From Myxococcales bacterium 68-20 (GTDB lineage: Bacteria > Myxococcota_A > Polyangia > Polyangiales > Polyangiaceae), in NCBI GenBank assembly GCA_001899635.1, contig MKVQ01000004.1, positions 314,023 through 378,022 of the forward strand: a stretch of 64,000 bases of DNA, in the 5' to 3' direction. This document shows, in pieces, positions 34,229 through 44,416 of the stretch; positions within the stretch are counted from its first letter, which is position 1, and every line of letters begins with the position of its first letter. Below the pieces are notes generated by a model. The model saw only the letters and a program-made list of their open reading frames with translations. It ran no database searches and was not told the origin of the DNA. Made by a program: the position numbers and the translations under genes.

Positions 34229-35122
34229 TCAATGCGGCAAGAACCAGAGTGAATACAAATACGTCACTGCGCTCGTGAGCATCAGGGCGTCGACGCGGTC
34301 GAGGATGCCGCCGTGTCCGGGAACAATCGCACCGGAATCCTTCACTCCGAAGGAACGTTTCAACAACGACTCGCCGAGGTCACCGGCCTGACCGAGCGCA
34401 CCGGCGACGAGCGCCAGAGGGATGCCATGCGCGAGGGACAGACTCGGCAGGAACCAGAAATGCGCGAGAAGCGCCCCGATCACGCTCCCGGCAAGCCCCC
34501 CGATGGCTCCTTCGACCGTCTTCTTCGGTGAGACGGCCTCATAGAGCTTGTGCCGCCCGAGGAAGCGTCCAGCGAAGTAGCCGCCAGTGTCGCCGAACCA
34601 CGCGAACATGATCGCGAGCACGACGAAGCCCGCCCCCGCGTCTCCGAGGTCGCGACGAATCATCGCGAGGAGCGTCACCGGGACCCCGACGAAGAGCGGC
34701 CCGAAGCCCATCGCGCATGCGCGGAGCGCGGCGGTCTTCATGTCGCCGAGACGTACGAGCGTGAGGAGCGGCCCCGCGAGGGGCACGCAGATCATCGTCG
34801 TGACGATGATGCGCGCGTCGCCGTCCGCGAAGTAGGTCGCCGCGGACGTCACCGCCGCCATGCCCACACCCATGAGCTGCGATGGGCGATCGCCGGGGTG
34901 GGTCATGCTGAAGAGCTCCCACGCCGCGACCAGCGTGGCCGGCAGAGCCAGCAGGTAGAAGCCCCACGGCGCGCCCTTGTAGAGGAGCAGCAGGATCAGC
35001 GGCGTACCGATCGCTGCGGTGGCGATACGAACAGCGAGGTTGCTGTTTGCCGCCTTCGCCTGCTCCTTCGTCTCGCGGGGGGCGCGTACGCCGCCGTCCG
35101 AGCTCGCCTTCGCCTCGGCCAT
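34229..35122 (-). CDS. cdsA: Phosphatidate cytidylyltransferase
   Basis: A 297-residue inner-membrane protein with about eight hydrophobic spans. The C-terminal third has the family signature: DTGGYFAGRFLGRHKLYEAVSPKKTVEGAIGG, then GDLGESLLKRSFGVKDSGAIVPGHGGILDRVDAL, containing the metal-binding Asp residues. It makes CDP-diacylglycerol for phospholipid synthesis. It follows uppS in the common uppS-cdsA order on the same strand. Confidence 0.95.
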   Translation of the reverse strand: MAEAKASSDGGVRAPRETKEQAKAANSNLAVRIATAAIGTPLILLLLYKGAPWGFYLLALPATLVAAWELFSMTHPGDRPSQLMGVGMAAVTSAATYFADGDARIIVTTMICVPLAGPLLTLVRLGDMKTAALRACAMGFGPLFVGVPVTLLAMIRRDLGDAGAGFVVLAIMFAWFGDTGGYFAGRFLGRHKLYEAVSPKKTVEGAIGGLAGSVIGALLAHFWFLPSLSLAHGIPLALVAGALGQAGDLGESLLKRSFGVKDSGAIVPGHGGILDRVDALMLTSAVTYLYSLWFLPH

Positions 35123-35231
35123 CGTCGCTCACGGCAATAGCACGCCCGACGCCGGCCGTCGTCGACCAGCGTGTGGCGAACGGATGAGGTCAGGCGGCAA
35201 GGCGGGGCGGCGCTCGACGTTCGCGCAGCGC

Positions 35232-36053
35232 TCAGCCGACGAGACGGAGGACCGTCGCGATTGCCTCCGAGCGCGGCGTTGGCTCGTCGACCGACGGGGC
35301 CGCCGGGTCGTCCGCGAGGATCGGCTCGACGCCCTTGCCCACGAGGCCGAAGCGGCGCTCGCGGCGCTGAAAGCTCGCGATCGCCTCGTAGAGGTCGCTC
35401 GCGCCAAAGTCGGGCCAGAGCACATCGGCGAAGTGAAGCTCCGCGTACGCGAGCCCGTAGAGGAGGAAGTTCGAGATGCGCCGCTCGCCGCCCGTCCGGA
35501 TGACGAGGTCCGGATCGCCGACGCTGAGGCTCGGCATCCGCGCGCGCAGCGCATCCTCCGTCAGGTCCTCCGGGCTCATGTTGCCGGCCGCGACCTCGCG
35601 TGCGAGCTCGCGCGCTGCGTTCGCGATCTCTTCCCGGCCGCCGTAGCTGAGCGCGAGAGTGAGCGTCATCTCCTCGCGGCCTGCGCTCTCTTTCCGGAGC
35701 GGATCGAGGACGGTGCGGACGACCGCCGGGAGGCGACCGAGGTTGCCGATCGCGTTCAGGCGGATCCCGTTGTCGAGGATCTCGTCACGCTCGGAGAGGA
35801 GGAACTCCCGGAGCAGCTGCATCAGAGCGTCGACCTCGAGGTCGGGGCGAGCCCAGTTCTGCTCGCTGAACGCGTAGAGCGTGAGCGCCCGGATCCCGAG
35901 GCGGCGCGCGGCGCGGACGATGCGGCGAACGGCCTTCGAGCCCTCGCGATGCCCCTCGACGCGATCACGGCCGCGGAGCTGAGCCCAGCGTCCGTTGCCG
36001 TCCATGATGATCCCGATATGCGAAGGAAGATTCTGTGCTTCGACGTAAACCAT
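35232..36053 (-). CDS. uppS: Isoprenyl (undecaprenyl) diphosphate synthase
   Basis: A 273-residue cis-prenyltransferase. ATG 36053 starts just before the hallmark HIGIIMDGNGRWA (catalytic Asp); an ATG 12 codons upstream (36089) is possible. The long open frame further upstream is only the shadow of the gene on the other strand. GHREGSKAVR, LYAFSEQNW, ALSYGGREEI and PDLVIRTGGERRISNFLLY complete the family pattern. It makes the C55 carrier for cell-wall synthesis, upstream of cdsA. Confidence 0.95.
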   Translation of the reverse strand: MVYVEAQNLPSHIGIIMDGNGRWAQLRGRDRVEGHREGSKAVRRIVRAARRLGIRALTLYAFSEQNWARPDLEVDALMQLLREFLLSERDEILDNGIRLNAIGNLGRLPAVVRTVLDPLRKESAGREEMTLTLALSYGGREEIANAARELAREVAAGNMSPEDLTEDALRARMPSLSVGDPDLVIRTGGERRISNFLLYGLAYAELHFADVLWPDFGASDLYEAIASFQRRERRFGLVGKGVEPILADDPAAPSVDEPTPRSEAIATVLRLVG

Positions 36054-36254
36054 GGGCGTCGCTGAATAAAAGGAGTGGTTCGGTACCATGAAAAGTCCCG
36101 GCAAGCTACGGGTACGCCGTGGCCGGCCCGCCGTCGATGCCCGACTCTTTTCCCGGTCCCGGGCGCCGGGGGAGCGGTCGTCCCCCCTGCCCGAACGGTC
36201 GGGGGCACCGTCGCCCTTAAGTCGGCGGGCCGGATCCACTAGCCTGCGGCCGAC

Positions 36255-37586
36255 ATGATCGGCACCAAGGTCACCCTCCGCCTGCGCATGGGCGCCCACG
36301 ACGCTCACTACGCCGGCGAGCTCGTCGACGGGGCGCGCATGCTCGCTCTGTTCGGCGATCTCGCCACCGAGCTCCTCATCCGCCTCGACGGCGACGAAGG
36401 CCTCTTCCGCGCCTACGAGTCCGTCGAGTTCCTCGCGCCGGTCTTCGCCGGCGACTACATCGAGGCGACGGCGGAGCTCGTGAGCGTCGGCAACACGAGC
36501 CGCAAGATCCGGTTCCAGGCTGCGAAGGTCATCTCGAACGTGCGCCAGGTTGGCGTCCCGGCGAGCGCCGCCAGCGTCCTCGCCGAGCCGATCGTCGTTT
36601 GCCGCGCCCTCGGCACCTGCGTGACACCGAAGGAGATGCAGCGGAAGCCGCGCGAGCTCTACATGCCTCAGCTCCCCGCCGGCGAGCGCCCCGTCCCGGA
36701 GGCCGTCGTCACCCCTGCCGCGGCCGACAGCGGAGCCCCACGCACGCTCGGGTCCACGGAGGCGCACGTCGCCGACGTGATCCTCACCGCGGCGATCGTC
36801 GGCGCCGAGATCACGCGCGAGCAGACGCCGCATCTCCCGATCACCGCGCAGGAGATCGCCGACGAGGCCGCACGCTGCCGTGAGGCTGGTGCCGCCGTGA
36901 TCCACCTCCACGTCCGCAACGACGACGGGACGCCGACGCAGTCGCGGGAACGCTTCGCCGAGGCGATCGAGAAGATCCGCGCGAAGACCGACTGCATCAT
37001 CCAGGTATCGACGGGCGGCGCCATCGGGATGTCGATCGACGAGCGCGCGCAGCCGCTCGATTGCCGTCCGGAGATGGCGACGCTCAACTGCGGAACGCTC
37101 AACTTCGGCGACGACGTGTTCATCAACACGCGCCCGCAGATCCGCGATCTCGCCGCGCGCCTCCGCGCGTCGGGGGCCGTCGCCGAGCTCGAGTGCTACG
37201 AGGTCGGTCACGCGGAAGAGGCGCTCCTCCTCGCCGAGAAGGGCCTCATTCCGAAGCCGCTCCACTTCCAGTTCGTGATGGGCGTCCCCGGCGGCATCGG
37301 CGCCACCGAGCAGAACCTCCGCTACCTCATCAGCCTGATGCCGGCGGCGGACGCGACCTGGGCCGTGGCCGCGGTCGGCCGGCACCAGCAGACGATGACC
37401 GAGCTCGCGATGCGTCTCGGCGGTCACGCGCGCGTCGGGCTCGAGGACAACATCTACCTCTCGAAGGGCGTCCTCTCCGAGGGCAGCGCGCCGCTCGTCG
37501 CTCGCGCGGCGAGCTATGCGCGCTCGATCGGGCGCACCCCCGTCGAGCCGTCCCGTGCACGCACGCTCCTGCTGAGGCAGTCATGA
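36255..37586 (+). CDS. kce: Fused 3-aminobutyryl-CoA ammonia-lyase (Kal) / 3-keto-5-aminohexanoate cleavage enzyme (Kce)
   Basis: A 443-residue bifunctional enzyme starting at ATG 36255. Residues 1-~130 are a hotdog-fold Kal domain ([56 protein letters not shown]). After a ~35-residue linker, residues ~170-440 are a BKACE/Kce TIM barrel ([69 protein letters not shown]). These are two steps of the lysine fermentation route, normally separate genes. Neither lysine aminomutase nor the other route genes are seen here. It overlaps trpE by 4 bases. Confidence 0.85.
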   Translation: MIGTKVTLRLRMGAHDAHYAGELVDGARMLALFGDLATELLIRLDGDEGLFRAYESVEFLAPVFAGDYIEATAELVSVGNTSRKIRFQAAKVISNVRQVGVPASAASVLAEPIVVCRALGTCVTPKEMQRKPRELYMPQLPAGERPVPEAVVTPAAADSGAPRTLGSTEAHVADVILTAAIVGAEITREQTPHLPITAQEIADEAARCREAGAAVIHLHVRNDDGTPTQSRERFAEAIEKIRAKTDCIIQVSTGGAIGMSIDERAQPLDCRPEMATLNCGTLNFGDDVFINTRPQIRDLAARLRASGAVAELECYEVGHAEEALLLAEKGLIPKPLHFQFVMGVPGGIGATEQNLRYLISLMPAADATWAVAAVGRHQQTMTELAMRLGGHARVGLEDNIYLSKGVLSEGSAPLVARAASYARSIGRTPVEPSRARTLLLRQS

Positions 37587-39049
37587 AGATCGCAACACGT
37601 ACGCTCGTCGCCGACGCGCTTACGCCGGTCCGAGCCTACGCAGCGCTGCGCCAGGCGGATCCGGAAGGAGCGTCGTTCCTCCTCGAGAGCGTCGTCGGCG
37701 GAGAGCGCTGGGGACGCTGGTCGATCCTCGGCTACCGCCCGCGTTACGAGGCGGTCCTCGATCGTCATGGCTGGAAGCTCCATCCCGGCAGCGGCGATCC
37801 GACGGGCGCGCGCCTGCCGTCGTTCGAGACCACGGACGGCGATCCGATCGCCTCGTCGGGTCGGCTCTTCGCGCGCGCGTACGAGGAGAGCGATGGAACC
37901 GCTCCCCCCTCGATGGCCGCCCGCTTCGCAGCCGCGCACGTGGGTTACCTCGCGTGGGACATCGTCCATCTCATCGAGAAGGTGCCGCCCGGCAACGACG
38001 CCACGTGGAGCAAGCACTTCGTCCCGCTCGCCCGCTTCCTCGGCGGAGCCACCGTCGTCGTCTTCGACGCGCTCGCGCAGACGGTGACGATCGCCGCGGA
38101 GGACGAGGCCGATGTCGAGCGCGCGCTCGCCGATCTCCAACGCGCTCCCGTGCTCCGCGACATCAAGGTGCCCGATCGCTCGCGCATCCCGTCGAACGTG
38201 ACGACCGACCTCGACGACGAGAGCTACAAGCAGCGGGTACTCCAGGCGCAGGAGTACATCGCGGCGGGAGACGCCTTCCAGATCGTCCTCGCGCGCACCT
38301 TCTCGGTGCCGCGCGAGGGCCGCGATCCGTTCGACGTCTACCGCGCGATGCGGCTCGTGAACCCATCGCCGTACATGTACTTCCTCGATCTGCCGGGCAC
38401 GCCCGGCGGCGGCGGCGAGCGACTTCGCATCGCCGGCGCGAGCCCGGAGACGATGGTGCGGCTCGAGGACGGCGCGATGACCGTGCGCCCTCTCGCCGGC
38501 ACGCGCCCGCGCGGGAAGACGCCGGAAGAAGACGCCCGCCTCGAGGCCGAGCTCCTCGCCGATCCGAAAGAGTGCGCGGAGCACGTCATGTTGATCGACC
38601 TCGGAAGGAACGACGTCGGGCGCGTGGCGCGGATCGGCTCGGTGGAGCTCCTGCGCAAGATGGAGATCGAGCGCTACTCGCACGTGATGCACATCGTGAG
38701 CGAGGTGCGCGGTCAGGTCCCGCCCGAGGTCCCCCCGCTCGAGGTCGCACGCGCCGCGTTCCCCGCCGGCACCCTGAGCGGTGCCCCGAAGGTCCGGGCG
38801 ATGCAGATCATCCGCGAGCTCGAGGCCCGTCCGCGCGGGATCTACGGCGGAGCGATCGGCTACGTGGGCGCGGACGGCGATCTCGATCTCGCAATCGCGA
38901 TCCGCACGCTCGTCTGCAAAGGCGACACGTTCGAGGTCACCGCCGGTGCCGGCGTCGTCGAGGCGAGCGATCCACAGAGCGAGGCGGACGAGACCCGCAA
39001 CAAGGCGCGCGGAGTGCTCTGCGCGATCGAAGCAGCACCAGCGACCTGA
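37583..39049 (+). CDS. trpE: Anthranilate synthase component I
   Basis: A 488-residue enzyme with ATG 37583 overlapping the preceding stop (ATGA). N-terminal part has the tryptophan-site motif LLES near residue 33. The chorismate-binding C-terminal part shows [73 protein letters not shown] and GGAIGYVG. It converts chorismate to anthranilate with TrpG. No trpG or other trp gene follows; the sequence after the stop is mobile debris, and the last ~90 bases recur at 45563. Confidence 0.93.
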   Translation: MKIATRTLVADALTPVRAYAALRQADPEGASFLLESVVGGERWGRWSILGYRPRYEAVLDRHGWKLHPGSGDPTGARLPSFETTDGDPIASSGRLFARAYEESDGTAPPSMAARFAAAHVGYLAWDIVHLIEKVPPGNDATWSKHFVPLARFLGGATVVVFDALAQTVTIAAEDEADVERALADLQRAPVLRDIKVPDRSRIPSNVTTDLDDESYKQRVLQAQEYIAAGDAFQIVLARTFSVPREGRDPFDVYRAMRLVNPSPYMYFLDLPGTPGGGGERLRIAGASPETMVRLEDGAMTVRPLAGTRPRGKTPEEDARLEAELLADPKECAEHVMLIDLGRNDVGRVARIGSVELLRKMEIERYSHVMHIVSEVRGQVPPEVPPLEVARAAFPAGTLSGAPKVRAMQIIRELEARPRGIYGGAIGYVGADGDLDLAIAIRTLVCKGDTFEVTAGAGVVEASDPQSEADETRNKARGVLCAIEAAPAT

Positions 39050-39071
39050 CCCGAGACTCAGCTCACTGCCG
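38963..39071 (+). repeat. trpE 3'-end segment, copy 1 of a 109-bp direct repeat
   Basis: The last ~87 coding bases of trpE, its stop and ~22 bases beyond match 45563-45671 with about seven mismatches and no gap. The copies are in direct orientation, exactly 6600 bases apart. This marks the left border of a rearranged segment. Confidence 0.9.
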
Positions 39072-39182
39072 AGGCGACGCCGGGGGGCGCCCTCACGCCC
39101 GCGTCGTCCATGCCGACCGTGAGCTCGTCTCCGCGCGCGGCACGCGCCAGCGTCGCCTTGGTGAAGTGGAGACGTCATCGCT

Positions 39183-40449
39183 TGGCGCGGACCCGCGCGT
39201 GGCCAGGTGATTCGATTCGATTCGAGCTTGAACCTGAACGTGCACTTCCACACGTGCTTCTTGGACGGGGTCTACGTTCGCGACGCGGCTGGACTCCTCG
39301 AGTTCCTCGGCGCACCGCCGCCGAACCGCGATGACCTCGAGCTTGTCGTGAGGATCGTGCATCGGCGTGCCCTCCGGTGGCTCGAGCGTCGTGGTCATCT
39401 CGAGCGCCCCCGCTCGAAGCGCCTTCGAATGAGACCGCCCTGCCATCCCCGATCGAAGCTTGCGCGGCGATCGCGACGCAGCGAGGGACGATGCGCACGC
39501 TCTCACCCTATGCCGCTGGCTCGACAGACGGTGCGCGAGAAGCCATGGGTCTCGACTCGGATGCTCCATCCCGCGAAGGAGGCACTGTAGAGCATGAAGG
39601 ATTCAATCTCCACGCGAGCGTCCGCATCGCTGCCGAAGATGATTCTGGTCGTGAGCGGCTTTGCAGATATGGGGCACGTCCTCCGTTCTCGCGCGAGCGA
39701 CTCCGGGTGCTTCCCGGTGGCCGCATCGCCTATCGGATCAAGAAGCTCCGTGCTGGTCGGGCGAAGCATCGGGTGATGCTGCCCGTCGAGCTGCTGGCGC
39801 GGCTTGCAGCTCTGGTACCGCCACCGCGCTATCCGCTCGTGCGCTATCACGGGGTGCTCGCGCCGCACGCGGCCTGGCGACGCGAGATCGTGCCCCGCCG
39901 CCGATAGCCTCCCGTACCGGCACCGCTGGGGCCGAACGCAAGAAGGGACCGTGCGGGCCGTCGACTCGTGGGGAGGCGATGCCCACGCACGGCGGAGCAT
40001 CACGCCGACCCGCTGGGCGTGCGGGCCGCGACAGCGAACCGAGTCGAAGTCCTGCGGTCGCGGGACGGACGGATGCTGTGCTCGGTGCAGTCGCCGAGCG
40101 CGATCGAGCACGCCTCACGGGCGACGGTCATGGACGCGACGCGTCCGTGGACGTGACGAACCTCGCGCCCAACATCCTGAGCGTCCGGCACTGGTCTCGC
40201 CTCCTCGGCGGGCTGCTGTACGCCACCTCACCTCGCCAGCGATGGCCGCAGCTCCTCCAGAGAACATTCGACGTCAATATCCTCGAGTGCCCGAAGTGCA
40301 AGGGCCGGCTTCGGCTCATCGAACCGGTCGTCGAGACAGGCGCCGCGCGCCACATCCTGGAACGCCTCGGCCTTCCGGTCGACGCTCCGCGGCTGGTCCG
40401 CGCCCGCGCTCCGACTACGCTCGACGACGACGAGCCCGACGCCGCGTAG
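39183..40449 (+). pseudogene. Decayed IS91-family transposase
   Basis: Three frames together rebuild the middle and C-terminal parts of an IS91-type (Y2 rolling-circle) transposase. From ~39207: IRFDSSLNLNVHFHTCFLDGVYV to [14 protein letters not shown]. From ~39590 in another frame: [39 protein letters not shown] and [12 protein letters not shown] to about 39905. From ~40150 in a third frame: WSRLLGGLLYATSPRQRW, RTFDVNILECPKCKGRLRLI to 40449. The N-terminal zinc-finger part is missing and there are at least two frameshifts, so it cannot be functional. Confidence 0.8.
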
Positions 40450-40505
40450 CGAGCGAGCCGTGCCAACCGCTGGCTCGAGCGGGACCGTGCGCCGTTGGAG
40501 GTGAT

Positions 40506-40611
40506 CAACGGGTCGACGTTTCCGCTCTTCCTAAACTTCGGACTTCGGGCGTTACGTCCACTCCGGAGCGGTCGGTCTCGACCGCTCTTCCCCGCCTGGA
40601 GCGCTTTGCGT
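40506..40611 (+). repeat. IS91-end-like dispersed repeat, copy A (with hairpin)
   Basis: This begins 57 bases after the transposase remnant. It starts AACGGGTCGACGTTTCCGCTC and contains a perfect 9-bp hairpin (GAGCGGTCG-GTCT-CGACCGCTC, 40566-40587). Related copies lie at 43724, 54550 and 57161. A hairpin just downstream of the transposase is what the origin end of IS91-type elements looks like, so these are probably element ends, most of them orphaned. Confidence 0.7.
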
Positions 40612-41374
40612 CTCCTTCTCGCCTCTCCGAGCACCGTTCCTGACGCCTTGGAGCTTGAGATGTACGCGCGGCTGTCGACCAGAGCGGTCCGCGCCGCCTC
40701 GACCCGGATTCTACCGCCGCTCGCCATAACATACTTCGCTGCATGCACGAGGTACGCGTCACGCTTCGTTGCGCCCATGTCCCTGTCTCCCGCCTTGCAG
40801 TAGTTCTGGGCCCATCTCGCGACGCCGCCAGCATCACTTTGTCATACGACGCCCTCACCCCCTCATGCAGGATTCACCCTTTTGTCGTTTTAGTCGCTCG
40901 CAACGATTTCATCTTGCATGGCTGCAATAAGCTTGGTAGGCAAAGCAGCAGAGGACTCCTGCGCACTCAGGCCGTGGGATTCAACAACGGGGGCCAGCGT
41001 GAACTATGCGCGCGCCGCGAGCAACGCCCGATCAGCAATCGGAACGTCGAGGGCTCGGTTCAAAAGTCTCGCCGGCGTGAGCATGACGTGAGCGCCGCCG
41101 TCCGATGGAAGTCCGGCATCGGCGAGAACGACATTCCATCTCCGTACTCTCTTCGTCGCGAGCGACGAGTCGAGACGATGGGCCTTACGCACCGACCTCC
41201 GCGAACGAGAATCCAGATGGCGAGCGCGCCTGCACAGGATTTGAGCCACTCCCGATCTAAGCAGCAGCACTTCGCGTCGACGTCGAGACATCTTCAATGA
41301 GCGGCACTCAACAATTCACGCCAACGCCAGATACCTCCACGCCAAACCCACCAATAAGCAAGCAAGAGTGTTAA
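40612..41374. other. Gene-less stretch with lower GC
   Basis: About 760 bases without a convincing gene. GC content falls from about 40800 on, towards that of the metalloprotease that follows, suggesting both came in together. Nothing else could be identified. Confidence 0.5.
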
Positions 41375-43273
41375 ATGAAATCCATGAACAAGTACGGCAT
41401 TATTGCCCTCGTCGCAATGACACCCCTCTCGACCGGCGCATGCTCGAGCGAGGCCATATCAAACGATCGCAACAATCCGGATGAAGACATCGGCGCTGCG
41501 CGAACCCATCTATATGGGCTCGGCGACATCGCTACGGCGTGGCCGGGGGGCGTCGTCCACGCGTGTTGGGCGGCCCCAAACCATCGGCGGGATCTTCAAG
41601 CAAAAGTTGTCGGCATACTAAAATCCACATGGAGCAGGTACGCAAACATAGACTTCTTGTTTTATGACTCCTGCGCGTCAGCGCCCGCAAATCGCGTATC
41701 CATCACATTCGTAGCAGGCACAAACGGATTCTGCTCTCCTTTCGGAGCCGCCGCTTCGACCATGCTGCTCAGGTCCGACGACACGACAGTTGGAATGCAG
41801 CAGTTTCGCTATCAGGTTATCCATGAGTTCGGTCATGCTCTTGGTTTTGCTCATGAGCAAGCCCGACCCGACAACTGGAATTCCGCCAATCCGCCTGCGC
41901 CTACGACCTGCACGGTGACCGCCCCGGGAGAAGGCGCGGCCAGCGGAGGCCTATACTGGACAAGCGCCGTGGATGACCGCTCGATAATGTGCTACGAAAC
42001 CGAATGGCAGACAGAGCTGAGCACTGGCGACATTAATGGCATCCGCGCGGCATACGGCGCGCGCACTTTGACACCACGGGGTCGACTGCTCGAGGCCTAT
42101 TATCTCAGTCCCGGACTCAGAATTCACCAGCTTACGCCCGACTCAAACGATGCATGGACGTTTGCCTTTCAGGACATAAATTCGTGGTACGGCACCGACG
42201 ACACCGCAAACTGGAAGCCGCTAAATCGATACAACGACTCGCCGTCACTCGTTGACACGTACTATCTAGCTCCAGGCCTACGCATCCATACGGCGAACCG
42301 CACTGGGCCGGCGTCATGGTCCTTTAGATATGATGACATAAACAGTGGTTACGGCGCGCCGGACATGGCCAACTGGAAGCCCGCGGACATCGACGGAGAT
42401 GGCCGTGAGGACCTCATAGATCCGTGGTTTGCAGGCATCGGACACGGCTTGCGCATCCACTACGCGCGATCCGTCGGCAGCGGGTGGACGTGGGGATATC
42501 AAGACATCAACCCAGCCTACGGCGCCAACGATATGGCAAATTGGAAAGTCGCTGACTTTGATGGCGACGGCAAGGATGATCTTGTAGCTCCGTACTATCT
42601 TGGCCCCGGAAAGGGACTTCGCATTCATCGCGCAAGAACGAACTATATTGGAAGCTGGACATTCAATTATCAGGATGTTAACGCCACCTACGGCAAGGCG
42701 GATTTGTCAAACTGGAAGGTAGCGGACGTGAATGGCGATGGCCGCGCCGACCTTGTGGAGCCCTGGCATGCGGGACCGGGCTTCGGCCTACGTATCCACT
42801 ATGTGATATCCAATCCGAACGGCACATGGACCTGGGGATATCAAGATGTCAACCCCGCGTACGGAAATACAAACATGGCAAACTGGAAGGTTGCGGACAT
42901 CAACGGCGATGGTCGCGCCGACCTTGTGGAGCCTTACTTCCTCGGCACGACCGGTTCTCCAAAAGGCCTTCGGGTGCATTCCATTATTTCAAATCCCGAC
43001 GACACTTGGACCTTCCAATATCAGGACATTGACAGCAGTTATGGCGCCAACGACATGGCCAACTGGAAGGTTATGGATGTCAATGGCGACGGCTTGGCCG
43101 ACCTCGTAGACCCATTTTTCCTTGGCACAGGGCTGGGCCTGCGTGTTCATTCGGCCATTTCGCGCGGAGATGGTACATGGCAATTTAAGTACAGTGACGT
43201 TAATGCCTCGTATGGACAGAGCAATGTGACAAAGTGGAAGGTTGGCGGGTTGATTCGCGGGCGGACCCAATAA
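41375..43273 (+). CDS. Secreted zinc metalloprotease with FG-GAP/VCBS-like repeats
   Basis: A 632-residue protein. ATG 41375 or 41384 gives a lipoprotein-like signal (TPLSTGACSS). Residues ~65-230 are a metzincin-type protease with the zinc motif HEFGHALGFAHEQ (three His ligands) and a later SIMCYE, the Met-turn region, as in astacin/matrixin-like enzymes. From ~235 to the end are about seven ~57-residue repeats of the form YYLxPGLRIH...W.F.YQDIN..YG.xxMANWK..DxNGDGRADLV; the DxDGDGxxD loops are Ca-binding in FG-GAP/VCBS-type repeats, usually for adhesion. GC is clearly lower than around it and codon choice differs, so it was probably acquired by transfer. Confidence 0.85.
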   Translation: MKSMNKYGIIALVAMTPLSTGACSSEAISNDRNNPDEDIGAARTHLYGLGDIATAWPGGVVHACWAAPNHRRDLQAKVVGILKSTWSRYANIDFLFYDSCASAPANRVSITFVAGTNGFCSPFGAAASTMLLRSDDTTVGMQQFRYQVIHEFGHALGFAHEQARPDNWNSANPPAPTTCTVTAPGEGAASGGLYWTSAVDDRSIMCYETEWQTELSTGDINGIRAAYGARTLTPRGRLLEAYYLSPGLRIHQLTPDSNDAWTFAFQDINSWYGTDDTANWKPLNRYNDSPSLVDTYYLAPGLRIHTANRTGPASWSFRYDDINSGYGAPDMANWKPADIDGDGREDLIDPWFAGIGHGLRIHYARSVGSGWTWGYQDINPAYGANDMANWKVADFDGDGKDDLVAPYYLGPGKGLRIHRARTNYIGSWTFNYQDVNATYGKADLSNWKVADVNGDGRADLVEPWHAGPGFGLRIHYVISNPNGTWTWGYQDVNPAYGNTNMANWKVADINGDGRADLVEPYFLGTTGSPKGLRVHSIISNPDDTWTFQYQDIDSSYGANDMANWKVMDVNGDGLADLVDPFFLGTGLGLRVHSAISRGDGTWQFKYSDVNASYGQSNVTKWKVGGLIRGRTQ

Positions 43274-43276
43274 GGC

Positions 43277-44416
43277 GCGGCAGGGGCAGATAGCTAACGC
43301 GGCGGAAGATCGGCTGAGCGGCAACAAGGGACAAAGCTCTCCAACGGTACGGTCGCCATCGATCCGCCGTCGCTGCTCGCGCGGCTTCTTGTAGAGCGGC
43401 GCGAAGATGCCGCCCCCGCACCGGCGCTCGCATCCTCGGCCCAGCTTCGGTGGAAGTCGAGAGCGAGGGCCTCGCGCTCGCGCGGTAGGGGCGGCATCCT
43501 CGTGCTTGTCGAAAGCCGAGGCCCTCGCCCCTCGATTTGGTGGTCGAGGGGTTCGTTCGGGATTTGTCTTGTGGGATGGGACCGGGAACGGTCGAACGAT
43601 CGGCGTCGCGGATGTCGACGCCGATCGCAGAGAGGCGGACGAGCGCACCGCCGAGGCATTCCTTGCGGACACGAAGCTCATCGCGGAGCACGTTGGTGTG
43701 ATGCTCACCCGCTTCTTGGACACCAACGGGTCGACGTTTCCGCTCTGCCTGAACTTCGTACTTCGGGCGTTACGTCCACTCCGGAGCGGTGTGTCTTGAC
43801 CGCTCTTCCCCGCCTGGAGTGCTTTGCGCTTCCGCGCCCGCGCCCGTCGAAACGGACCGTCGCCGCCATCTCGGAGTGGAGCTTGTTACAGCTGACTTCT
43901 CGTCCGGGAGTCGGGATTCGCGGTCGGGGGTCGCGAGTCGGGATTCGCGGTCGCGCTCGCAGGCGCGGACCACTGTATTGAGCGTTTCGAGCGCCGGACC
44001 CCAGTCGCTCGGCCCCGATCACCGCGGGCCTCAGCCCTGCGCGCAATCGGGCTGCCGCCGCCGGTCCATGCAGGCACGACGCCTTCGCTTCGTGGGTGAG
44101 CGGACAGCTGTGCCCGCCCCCGTCCGGCTGCGTCATGCCGATTGCGCCTCTGGGACCGAGGCCCGCGGCAATCGGGGCCTCGGGAGGCGATCACCATGCA
44201 CGCGTTCCGATTCTCGTAGCGTCGTCCGGATGCTCCTGCAGCGAGCACCAGCAGGAGGTACGCTCGAAACCAGTAGTGAGCGAGCGCCGTCGATCGCGGT
44301 GCTCGGCACCTGCGTGCGGGACGGCGCGGCGCCGCAGCTACGGTTCGTGACGGCTGACCGTTGCGAAGGAGTCGCGATCGCGCGACCGTGCTGCGTACCT
44401 GAGAAAGGGGGGACAC
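43277..44416. other. Gene-less debris region
   Basis: About 1.1 kb with only short, broken frames. It contains IS91-end copy B (43724-43828), an inverted repeat with 11-bp arms (43464-43474 and 43517-43527) and a near-tandem ~19-bp repeat (GAGTCGGGATTCGCGGTCG) at about 43907-43960. GC returns to the local average. No intact gene was identified. Confidence 0.5.
43724..43828 (+). repeat. IS91-end-like dispersed repeat, copy B
   Basis: It matches copy A over about 100 bases with scattered differences, from CAACGGGTCGACGTTTCCGC to GAGTGCTTTGCG. The hairpin is reduced to 7 bp (GAGCGGT / ACCGCTC). No transposase accompanies it. Confidence 0.75.

Noticed and set aside
36054-37427. A 450-codon N-terminal extension of uppS
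   Set aside because: It lies antisense to the Kal-Kce gene and has no domain; uppS proteins start just before HIGIIMDGNGRW.
43277-44416. Several 100-240 codon frames on both strands
   Set aside because: They overlap each other and repeat copies, lack ribosome sites and show no domain.
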